A DNA stretch of 44,306 bases, from positions 1 through 44,306 of the forward strand of contig JAXFDY010000084.1 of the NCBI GenBank assembly GCA_034172985.1. Reading direction: 5' to 3'. Shown here one piece after another: positions 7,813-15,008 of this stretch (position 1 is its first letter; the number at the start of each line of letters is the position of its first letter). Origin of the DNA: CAG-303 sp034172985. Its GTDB lineage: Bacteria > Bacillota > Clostridia > Lachnospirales > Lachnospiraceae. The notes under the pieces are model-generated. The model had not been told where the DNA came from and searched no databases. It saw nothing but the letters and a program-made list of their open reading frames with translations. A program made the translations under genes and the position numbers.

Positions 7813-9042
7813 ATGAAACAGATAGAAGGCGGCGTTACAGCTGCAAAAGGATTTAAGGCAACCGGTCTTGAGGTGGGTATCAAGGCAGGACACACCGGAA
7901 AAAAAGATATGGCAATGGTGTATAGTGAGGTGCCATGTAAGGCAGCAGGTACATTCACTTCTAATGTGGTAAAAGCAGCACCTGTAAAATATGATATGGA
8001 TATTGTGAAAAACAGTCCCTATGTGCAGGCAGTCGTTGTAAACAGCGGCGTGGCAAATGCATGTACAGGGGAAGAGGGCATGAAAAATTGCAGGCTTCTG
8101 GCAGATGAAACAGCGAGAGTATTAAATATTCCTGATAATTCTGTTATTATAGGTTCTACAGGAGTGATTGGGGCACAGCTTCCGATGGATAAAATGATAA
8201 AAGGTGTAGGAAGTCTTGCAAAACAGCTGGGAAACACTCCAGAAGATGCAACTTTGGCTGCAGAAGCGATTATGACTACGGATACGGTATCTAAGCAGAT
8301 TGCTTATGAGTTGGAAATTGGCGGAAAGACTGTCACTGTAGGTGGTATGTGTAAGGGTTCGGGAATGATTCATCCAAATATGTGTACAATGCTGGCTTTT
8401 GTGACTACGGATGTAAACATCTCCAAGGAAATGCTTACGGAAATCGTAAAAGAAGACGTGAAAGATACCTTTAATATGATTTCGGTAGATGGGGATACTT
8501 CTACAAATGATACGATGATTGTGATGGCAAATGGTTTGGCAGGAAATCCGGAAATCACAGAAAAAAATGAAGACTATGAAAAGTTTGCCAAGGCGTTATT
8601 GGCTATAAATACATTTCTTGCAAAGAAAATGGCAGGAGATGGAGAAGGGGCAACTGCACTGTTTGAAGTGAAAGTGACAGGTGCGGATACAAAAGAAAAT
8701 GCCATTATTCTGTCTAAATCAGTTGTTACTTCCAGCCTTGTAAAATGTGCGATTTGTGGTCATGATGCAAACTGGGGAAGAATTCTTTGTGCACTTGGTT
8801 ATTCCGGAGTACAGTTTGATCCTGAAAAAGTAGATATTTATTTCGAAAGCCGGGCTGGAAAGTTAAAAATTGTGGAGAACAGTGTATCTACCGGGTATAG
8901 TGAAGAGATAGCTACAAAAATACTCTCGGAGGATGAAGTGACAGCACTGATTGACATGAAGATGGGTGATGCATGTGCGACTGCATGGGGATGTGATTTG
9001 ACACATGAGTATGTAAATATTAACGCAGATTACAGAAGTTGA
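7813..9042 (+). CDS. argJ: Glutamate N-acetyltransferase / ornithine acetyltransferase
   Basis: ArgJ transfers acetyl from N-acetylornithine to glutamate, recycling the acetyl group. Many forms also use acetyl-CoA. It is an N-terminal-nucleophile enzyme that cleaves itself into two chains before a conserved threonine. The processing motif here is SGMIHPNMCTML, giving nucleophile T192. The residue before it is cysteine (C191), where ATM is the usual form. ATG 7813 (product starting MKQIEGGVTAAKGF, 409 residues) is preferred over an ATG at 7795 because the GGAAAGGAAG ribosome site (7797-7806) lies between them. Conserved SGVANA, TTDT and CGHDANWGRI segments are present. Confidence 0.95.
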   Translation: MKQIEGGVTAAKGFKATGLEVGIKAGHTGKKDMAMVYSEVPCKAAGTFTSNVVKAAPVKYDMDIVKNSPYVQAVVVNSGVANACTGEEGMKNCRLLADETARVLNIPDNSVIIGSTGVIGAQLPMDKMIKGVGSLAKQLGNTPEDATLAAEAIMTTDTVSKQIAYELEIGGKTVTVGGMCKGSGMIHPNMCTMLAFVTTDVNISKEMLTEIVKEDVKDTFNMISVDGDTSTNDTMIVMANGLAGNPEITEKNEDYEKFAKALLAINTFLAKKMAGDGEGATALFEVKVTGADTKENAIILSKSVVTSSLVKCAICGHDANWGRILCALGYSGVQFDPEKVDIYFESRAGKLKIVENSVSTGYSEEIATKILSEDEVTALIDMKMGDACATAWGCDLTHEYVNINADYRS

Positions 9043-9063
9043 TAAAAGAGTGGAGGAGAGACA

Positions 9064-9954
9064 ATGTCAGTAGAAACATTACAGGAAAAGGCAAATGTCT
9101 TGATTGAGGCATTACCGTATATTCAAAGATTTAATCGTAAAATTATCGTAGTGAAGTATGGCGGAAGTGCTATGACAGATGAAGAATTAAAGAAAAATGT
9201 AATTAAAGATGTCACATTGTTAAAATTGGTTGGATTCAAACCCATTATCGTACATGGAGGCGGTAAGGAAATAAGTAAGTGGGTTGCCAAGTCGGGAATG
9301 GAGCCGCGGTTTATCAATGGTCTTCGTGTTACAGATAAGGATACCATGGAAATTGCAGAAATGGTACTCGGTAAAGTAGGAAAACAACTTGTGGCATTAG
9401 TGGAAGAGCTTGGGGTGAAAGCGGTAAGTATCAGTGGAAAAGACGGCATGATGCTAAAATGTACAAAAAAATATTCAGATGGGGAAGATATAGGATTTGT
9501 AGGAGAAATTACAGAGGTAAATGCCAAGATTCTATATGATTTAATTGAGAATGATTATCTTCCGATTGTCAGTCCGATAGGAATGGATGACGAATTTAAT
9601 TCTTATAATATTAATGCAGATGATGCAGCATGTGCTATTGCAAGAGAAGTGAAAGCTGAAAAACTTGCATTTTTAACTGATGTGGAAGGCGTGTACAGAG
9701 ATCCTTCTGACAAGGCTTCGCTTATATCTGAACTTCGCATCAGTGAAGCGAGAAAACTGATGGAAGCCGGAAACATCGGAGGAGGTATGTTGCCAAAAAT
9801 CAATAACTGTATTGATGCCATTGATAATGGTGTTTCAAGGGTGCATATTCTGGATGGAAGGATTCTTCACTGTCTTTTATTGGAAATATTCACAAACAGA
9901 GGTATCGGAACTGCTATTCTGAATGATGAAGATGATAAGTTTTATCATGAATAG
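9064..9954 (+). CDS. argB: N-acetylglutamate kinase
   Basis: ArgB phosphorylates N-acetylglutamate, the second step of arginine synthesis and often the feedback-controlled one. The 296-residue protein has amino-acid-kinase motifs: VVKYGGSAM near residue 30 (phosphate-binding lysine and glycines), IIVHGGGKEI (acetylglutamate binding), NINADDAACAIA and the late GGGMLPKI segment. GGAGGAG (9052-9058) precedes ATG 9064. The protein has an N-terminal helical extension (LQEKANVLIEALPYIQRF). In other ArgB proteins such a helix marks arginine-sensitive hexameric forms, so arginine feedback is plausible but inferred. Confidence 0.96.
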   Translation: MSVETLQEKANVLIEALPYIQRFNRKIIVVKYGGSAMTDEELKKNVIKDVTLLKLVGFKPIIVHGGGKEISKWVAKSGMEPRFINGLRVTDKDTMEIAEMVLGKVGKQLVALVEELGVKAVSISGKDGMMLKCTKKYSDGEDIGFVGEITEVNAKILYDLIENDYLPIVSPIGMDDEFNSYNINADDAACAIAREVKAEKLAFLTDVEGVYRDPSDKASLISELRISEARKLMEAGNIGGGMLPKINNCIDAIDNGVSRVHILDGRILHCLLLEIFTNRGIGTAILNDEDDKFYHE

Positions 9955-9976
9955 GCAGAATGGAAAGGAATAGATT

Positions 9977-11158
9977 ATGACAAGTCAGGAATATATGGAA
10001 GAAGCGGAGCAGCTTCTTCTGCATACTTATAACAGATTTAAAATTGTATTAGAGAAAGGGGACGGTGTTTATTTATACGATATAGACGGAAAACGTTACC
10101 TTGATTTTGCAGCAGGTATTGCGGTCTTTGCTTTTGGGTATAATAATAAAGTATATAATGATGGATTGAAAGCACAGATTGATAAGCTGATTCATACTTC
10201 GAATTTATATTATAATGTGCCGGCCATTGAAGCTGCAAAAAATATCGTCGAAGCTACCGGACTGGACAGAGTATTTTTTACAAACAGCGGTACAGAGGCT
10301 ATAGAAGGTGCCCTGAAACTGGCAAAAAAGTATGCATATAATCGAGATGGCGTGGCTGATCATGAAATTATCGCTATGCATCATTCTTTTCACGGCAGAA
10401 GTATAGGAGCTCTTTCTGTTACGGGAAATGCCCATTATCAGGAACCGTTCCAGCCACTGGTATCAGGAATTAAATTTGCAGAATTTAATCATCTGGATAG
10501 TGTTAAGGAATTGATTAATAAAAAGACGTGTGCAATTATTATGGAAACAGTTCAGGGAGAGGGTGGAATCTATCCTGCAACGGAAGATTTTATCCGCGGT
10601 GTGAGAAAGCTTTGTGATGAGAATGATATTGTCATGATATTGGATGAAATCCAGTGTGGTATGGGACGTACCGGCAAAATGCTTGCGTATGAGCATTATG
10701 GCGTAAAACCTGATGTGGTAACTATGGCAAAGGCTTTAGGCTGCGGAGTTCCGGTTGGTGCATTTGTGGCAAATGAAAAGGTTGGAAGTGCTATGGTTCC
10801 GGGCGATCATGGAACAACCTATGGTGGAAATCCATTGGCATGTGCTGCAGTAAATAAAGTATTTGAATTATTCCGTACAACAAATGTGTTGGAAAATGTT
10901 GGGGTAGTGTCGGACTATCTGGAGCAGCAGCTTGACAGTCTGGTGGAAGAATACGAGTTTGTGACAGCCAGAAGAGGAAAGGGACTGATGCAGGGACTTG
11001 TAGTTACCAAACCGGTAGGAGAAATAGTGGGAAGATGTATTGAAAATGGTCTTCTGGTTATTTCGGCCGGTACAGATGTACTTCGTTTTGTGCCACCATT
11101 AACGTTTACCAAAGAAAATGTAGATGAAATGATTGAAATCCTAAAAAAATCATTGTAA
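9977..11158 (+). CDS. argD: Acetylornithine aminotransferase
   Basis: ArgD is a PLP-dependent class III transaminase that makes N-acetylornithine from N-acetylglutamate semialdehyde and glutamate. The 393-residue protein shows FTNSGTEAIEGALKLAKKY (PLP phosphate contacts), the ILDEIQCGMGRTG motif with the cofactor-ring aspartate, and the Schiff-base lysine K252 in TMAKALGCGVPVGAF. It is the last gene of argCJBD and is followed by a terminator at 11164-11202. Some members also act on succinyldiaminopimelate. The arginine context makes ArgD the primary assignment. Confidence 0.95.
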   Translation: MTSQEYMEEAEQLLLHTYNRFKIVLEKGDGVYLYDIDGKRYLDFAAGIAVFAFGYNNKVYNDGLKAQIDKLIHTSNLYYNVPAIEAAKNIVEATGLDRVFFTNSGTEAIEGALKLAKKYAYNRDGVADHEIIAMHHSFHGRSIGALSVTGNAHYQEPFQPLVSGIKFAEFNHLDSVKELINKKTCAIIMETVQGEGGIYPATEDFIRGVRKLCDENDIVMILDEIQCGMGRTGKMLAYEHYGVKPDVVTMAKALGCGVPVGAFVANEKVGSAMVPGDHGTTYGGNPLACAAVNKVFELFRTTNVLENVGVVSDYLEQQLDSLVEEYEFVTARRGKGLMQGLVVTKPVGEIVGRCIENGLLVISAGTDVLRFVPPLTFTKENVDEMIEILKKSL

Positions 11159-11163
11159 AATCT

Positions 11164-11202
11164 ATAAGGAGCTGTCGAACTGATAGGCTCCTTATATTGT
11201 TT
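11164..11202 (+). terminator. Terminator of argCJBD
   Basis: ATAAGGAGC (11164-11172) pairs perfectly with GCTCCTTAT (11187-11195) and is followed by ATTGTTTTT. It lies just past the argD stop. Confidence 0.85.
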
Positions 11203-11221
11203 TTGAAGAGAGGGAATAACA

Positions 11222-12433
11222 ATGTATCAAAGAATGGTGAATAGGGTCACGGTACTTCTGGTGATGCTTCTACTCACATTTTTCGTAGTGAAAATTGCGG
11301 AGAATCATGTGGAACAAAGAAACGCGGAAAATCAACCAGCCAAAAAAGAGGAAACCATTTCCTTATGGTACAATAATGCTTCTTATGAACCATATCTTCA
11401 GGCGGCAGCATCCGCTTACCAAAAAGAACATTCTGTTCGGATAGAATTGAAAAAGGTAGGGAATCTCGGATATGTAACAGCTATTCAGGAGGCAAATGGG
11501 AAAAAAGAGGGACCGGATATTTATATTGTTGAAAATGAATATCTTCAAAATATTGTTAGAATTGGTGCAGTGGCAAAAACTGTTCAGGATAAAGAGTACA
11601 GTAAAGAGATGTTTTGCAACAATACATGGAATAATATGGAATATGAAAATGAAATATACGGATATCCACTGGGATTTGATGTAACGGTGCTGATGTATAA
11701 TAAGGAACTGACAGAAAAAGTTCCTGAGAGCTTTGAACAGATTATGTCTTTGGCAAAAGAGCAGGGAATTCTTAAGTGGGATACAAAGAATCTTTTATAT
11801 AATTATGAATTTGTTGCTTTCTATGCTGATATATGCGGAGAAAGCGGTTATGAAACAAGCGTCAATCTGGACAATCAGAAGCTTGTTGAGGCGGCAAAAG
11901 AATATCAGGAGCTTTGTGAATGTTTTATAGGGGAGAACGATTTTTCATATGATGATGTAAAAAATAGTTTTTTCCAGGGTCAGTTACAGTATGCCATCGT
12001 GAGCAGCGATGTGTTAAAAATATATAAGGATTGGAAAATTGATACGGGATTTGCCAGCCTTCCGGATTTAAATGAGAAATTAAAAGTATCTTCATTTGCA
12101 GTGACGGATTTAGCCATTGTGAATGGTTTTTCGGATGAAAAAGAAATCGCGGACGATTTTGCAAAATATCTGAGTTTAGGTATGGCAGACCAGATGTATT
12201 CACTTTGTGGAGTGCTTCCTCTTGCAAAAACAGATTCTGTGCCGGAAGAAAGTAAAGTGTTCTATGCTTCCTATGAAAGTGCCATATCCCTTCCTAAATT
12301 AATGTCTGCATTGAATTATAAAAATGAGATGAAGGATGCACTGAGAAAAATTAAATCAGGTGCAGATGTAAACGAAGTATTAGATGCGTTGGATGAATCT
12401 ATGTCATTACAGACAGAAACTAACTCAAAATAA
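11222..12433 (+). CDS. Membrane-anchored extracellular solute-binding protein (orphan)
   Basis: This 403-residue protein resembles family 1 ABC solute-binding proteins (sugar type). After an N-terminal hydrophobic segment (about 9-25) comes ISLWYNNASYEPYLQAAASAYQK, followed by a GPDIYIVENEYLQNIV block, YGYPLGFDVTVLMYNKEL and a later helical lobe. There is no lipobox cysteine near the N-terminus, so it is probably held by an uncleaved signal anchor or released by signal peptidase I. No permease or ATPase genes are adjacent. The ligand cannot be deduced. The gene begins after the argD terminator, and I see no clear promoter of its own. Confidence 0.75.
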   Translation: MYQRMVNRVTVLLVMLLLTFFVVKIAENHVEQRNAENQPAKKEETISLWYNNASYEPYLQAAASAYQKEHSVRIELKKVGNLGYVTAIQEANGKKEGPDIYIVENEYLQNIVRIGAVAKTVQDKEYSKEMFCNNTWNNMEYENEIYGYPLGFDVTVLMYNKELTEKVPESFEQIMSLAKEQGILKWDTKNLLYNYEFVAFYADICGESGYETSVNLDNQKLVEAAKEYQELCECFIGENDFSYDDVKNSFFQGQLQYAIVSSDVLKIYKDWKIDTGFASLPDLNEKLKVSSFAVTDLAIVNGFSDEKEIADDFAKYLSLGMADQMYSLCGVLPLAKTDSVPEESKVFYASYESAISLPKLMSALNYKNEMKDALRKIKSGADVNEVLDALDESMSLQTETNSK

Positions 12434-12497
12434 GAATGAAAATGAAAAATCCGGAAATAATTTCTTAATGAATGAAATAAGTTACAGGAGGGAAATG

Positions 12498-12923
12498 ATG
12501 GGATTTTTCATTGCGTTAATATCTGGTGCCCTTATGAGCGTACAGGGCGTATTTAATACGGCAGTTACAAAGGCATCAAGTATGTGGGTAGCAAATTGCT
12601 GGGTGCAGATTACCGCGTTTTTAGTTTGTTTTGCGGCATGGTTCTTTACGGGAAGAGAGAGCATGGCAAAATTATTTACAGTTGATAACAAATACACACT
12701 GTTAGGCGGGGTTATTGGTGCTTTTATTACATTGACGGTAATCAAAAGTGTGAATGCTCTTGGGCCTGCAAAATCAGCACTTTTGATTGTGATTGCCCAA
12801 TTGACGGTTTCTTATCTGATTGAACTTTTTGGACTGTTTGGAATGGAAAAAGCAGCATTTGAATGGAGAAAACTTATAGGTCTTTTGATTGCTGTGGCTG
12901 GTATTATTATATTTAGAAAATAG
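12498..12923 (+). CDS. YdcZ/DUF606-type DMT superfamily transporter
   Basis: This is a small, highly hydrophobic protein of 141 residues with about five membrane helices, the size of the single-domain YdcZ (DUF606) family of drug/metabolite-transporter-like proteins. The start MGFFIALISGALMSVQGVFN is characteristic, and the end is LIAVAGIIIFRK. ATG 12498 is chosen because AGGAGG (12486-12491) is 6 bases upstream. An ATG at 12495 is also possible. Longer readings into the preceding gene are not supported. Members usually act as dimers, but no partner gene is seen. Substrate unknown. Confidence 0.75.
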   Translation: MGFFIALISGALMSVQGVFNTAVTKASSMWVANCWVQITAFLVCFAAWFFTGRESMAKLFTVDNKYTLLGGVIGAFITLTVIKSVNALGPAKSALLIVIAQLTVSYLIELFGLFGMEKAAFEWRKLIGLLIAVAGIIIFRK

Positions 12924-12933
12924 TAAAAAGTTG

Positions 12934-12962
12934 TTGTAAAAAAATAAAAAATTAGTTACAAT
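12934..12962 (+). promoter_or_regulatory. Predicted promoter for the com operon
   Basis: TTGTAA (12934-12939) and TACAAT (12957-12962) are separated by exactly 17 bases in the gap between the YdcZ-like gene and comEA. The predicted start is near 12969, about 42 nt before the CTG start codon. Confidence 0.5.
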
Positions 12963-13010
12963 AATAATAGTATTTGTGAAAATCCTCTTTGGAAGAAGGA
13001 GGAAAAGATA

Positions 13011-13580
13011 CTGAAGAAATATAGTAAAAAAATTGTATTAGTAATAGCTTTTTGTGCTGCCGGAATGATTCATAGCTGTTCCATGGATGAAGAACAGGAT
13101 ATACAGGTGGTTCTGGAGACAGAGAGCAAAGATTTACAAAATGGGGATCAAAGCAATATATATGTTTTTATTACTGGGTGTGTGGCAAAACCAAGTGTAT
13201 ATGAGATTGCAGAAGGAACAAGACTTTACGAACTGGTAGAATTGGCCGGAGGCTTTACAGAAGATGCAGATCAGGATTATCTGAATCTTGCGGAAGTATT
13301 AAGTGATGGGGAAAAGATCACAGTATATTCCATTGAAGAAACGATGCAGCAGACAGTTGAAATCGGGAATACTGAGACTGCGGAAAATAACAAAATCAAT
13401 TTAAATACTGCAGATAAAGAAACACTTATGACACTTCCGGGAATCGGAGAATCAAAAGCACAGGCTATCATTAAGTATCGGGAAGAAAACGGAGCATTTT
13501 CAAAGATAGAAGATGTAATGAATGTTTCCGGAATTAAAGGTGGTGCATTTGATAAAATCAAAGATTTAATCAAAGTATAA
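13011..13580 (+). CDS. comEA: ComEA-like DNA-binding protein (probable CTG start)
   Basis: ComEA binds double-stranded DNA at the cell surface and passes it to the ComEC channel. The protein has an SLBB-type domain (about residues 45-105, VFITGCVAKPSVYEIAEG onward) and a C-terminal helix-hairpin-helix domain (about 128-189, INLNTADKETLMTLPGIG). The first ATG in frame (13065) would remove most of the signal sequence. CTG 13011 lies 8 bases after AAGGAGG (12996-13002) and restores KKYSKKIVLVIAFCAAGM, a typical signal segment. Cysteine C23 in I-H-S-C may be a lipobox, though not a perfect one. comEC follows two genes later. Confidence 0.85.
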   Translation: MKKYSKKIVLVIAFCAAGMIHSCSMDEEQDIQVVLETESKDLQNGDQSNIYVFITGCVAKPSVYEIAEGTRLYELVELAGGFTEDADQDYLNLAEVLSDGEKITVYSIEETMQQTVEIGNTETAENNKINLNTADKETLMTLPGIGESKAQAIIKYREENGAFSKIEDVMNVSGIKGGAFDKIKDLIKV

Positions 13581-13602
13581 TGATTAAAGGAAAGGCGAGG
13601 AA

Positions 13603-14289
13603 ATGGCGTATAAAGTTTTAGTGGTAGATGATGAAAAATTAATTGTAAAGGGAATTAAATTCAGCCTGGAGCAGGATGGCATGGAAGTGGATACTGCTTA
13701 TGATGGAGAGACAGCATTAGAAAAAATACATGAGAAGGAATACGATATTATTTTGCTCGATTTAATTTTGCCGAATATGGATGGACTTGATTTGTGTCAG
13801 GATATTCGTGGATTTTCGGATGTACCGATTATTATTATTACGGCAAAAGATGATGATATGGATAAGATTATGGGGTTGGAGTATGGAGCAGATGACTATG
13901 TGACAAAACCATTTAACATCCTTGAAGTGAAAGCAAGAATCAAGGCAATTCTCAGAAGAAATGCGAGAAATGTACATGACGAATCCTTAAGAATTCTGGA
14001 AAAAGGAGATTTGAAACTGGAATTAGATGGCAGACGATTGTATGTGTGCGGTGAAGAGGTGAGTCTGACTGCAAAAGAGTTTGACTTGTTAGAACTTATG
14101 GTGGGAAATCCGGATAAAGTATTCAGCCGGGAAGCTTTGTTAAATACTGTATGGGGATATGAGTATCCCGGAGATGTCCGCACAGTAGATGTGCATATCA
14201 GACGGTTAAGGGAAAAGATAGAGCCAACTCCTAGTGAACCGAGATATGTACATACAAAATGGGGTGTGGGATATTATTTTAAGGGATAG
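13603..14289 (+). CDS. OmpR/PhoB-family response regulator
   Basis: This is a two-component transcription regulator of 228 residues. The receiver domain (1-120) has acidic residues D9-D10, phospho-acceptor D53 in LLDLILPNMDG, T80 and K102 in TKPF. The C-terminal winged-helix domain (about 130-228) includes LTAKEFDLLELM and VDVHIRRLREKIE, followed by the GVGYYF wing. It lies 22 bp after comEA and immediately before a histidine kinase, forming a cognate pair inside a com operon. The sequence is close to the WalR/PhoP type, but targets cannot be told from it. Confidence 0.92.
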   Translation: MAYKVLVVDDEKLIVKGIKFSLEQDGMEVDTAYDGETALEKIHEKEYDIILLDLILPNMDGLDLCQDIRGFSDVPIIIITAKDDDMDKIMGLEYGADDYVTKPFNILEVKARIKAILRRNARNVHDESLRILEKGDLKLELDGRRLYVCGEEVSLTAKEFDLLELMVGNPDKVFSREALLNTVWGYEYPGDVRTVDVHIRRLREKIEPTPSEPRYVHTKWGVGYYFKG

Positions 14290-14290
14290 A

Positions 14291-14992
14291 ATGAGCCGTA
14301 AGATGGAAAAATTCATATCTATGGTGTCTCATGAGTTAAAATCACCATTGGCTGCCATAAGACTTTTAGCAGATACACTGCTCCAGCAGGAGTCCGTATC
14401 GGGGGAGATGTATCGGGAATTTTTAAATGATATTATACATGAGGCGGACAGAGGGGTTAGTATTATTGATGATCTGCATATGATGGCAGAATTAGAGGAA
14501 AAAGGTAACCGGACAAAGAATTTGTCAATGGTGAACGCAGATGTTACATCTATCATAGAACGTCAAATCAGAAATTTTCAGAGAGATGCAGAACAGAATA
14601 ATATTACGGTGAAATTTTATTCATATCAGAGAAAGTTGATTACGGATGAGGGCATATTGTCTTTCGTCATAAAAAATCTTCTGGAAAATGCCATTAAGTA
14701 CAACCGCCCTGGTGGATGGGTAGAGATTACACTGTATCAGGATGAGAAGGATTTCTGCCTGAAAGTGGAGGATTCCGGAGTGGGAATTGATGAATCGGAA
14801 AGAGAAAAAATATTTATCCCTTTCTATCGGATAAAAGAGAAAAATAATGATTCTGTTCCGGGAACAGGATTGGGTCTGGCTATTGTGGATGAAGCTGTCA
14901 GATGCCTGAATGGGCGGATTGAGGTTTCAGGGGAAAAAGGAAAAGGCAGTAGCTTCCTGGTTCGATTACCGGCGGAATCACAGATTAAATAG
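14291..14992 (+). CDS. Cytoplasmic sensor-less histidine kinase
   Basis: This 233-residue kinase consists only of a dimerisation/phospho-acceptor domain and a catalytic domain. The acceptor histidine is H14 in MVSHELKSPLAAIR. The ATP-binding part shows the N box (NLLENAIKYN), G1 (VEDSGVGID) and G2 (GTGLGLAIV). There is no membrane segment, HAMP, PAS or periplasmic domain. The start is ATG 14291, one base after the regulator stop. An in-frame ATG at 14234 would add only 19 residues with no recognisable domain and would overlap the regulator. The kinase presumably phosphorylates D53 of the upstream regulator. Its input signal must come from partner proteins or cytoplasmic cues. Confidence 0.9.
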   Translation: MSRKMEKFISMVSHELKSPLAAIRLLADTLLQQESVSGEMYREFLNDIIHEADRGVSIIDDLHMMAELEEKGNRTKNLSMVNADVTSIIERQIRNFQRDAEQNNITVKFYSYQRKLITDEGILSFVIKNLLENAIKYNRPGGWVEITLYQDEKDFCLKVEDSGVGIDESEREKIFIPFYRIKEKNNDSVPGTGLGLAIVDEAVRCLNGRIEVSGEKGKGSSFLVRLPAESQIK

Positions 14993-15008
14993 GAGGAACA
15001 GATTTCAT

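Noticed and set aside
14910..15008. N-terminal extension of ComEC
   Set aside because: Lies inside the end of the kinase gene. The membrane-type start MKRPLYVAAVALML at 15009 fits the family better.
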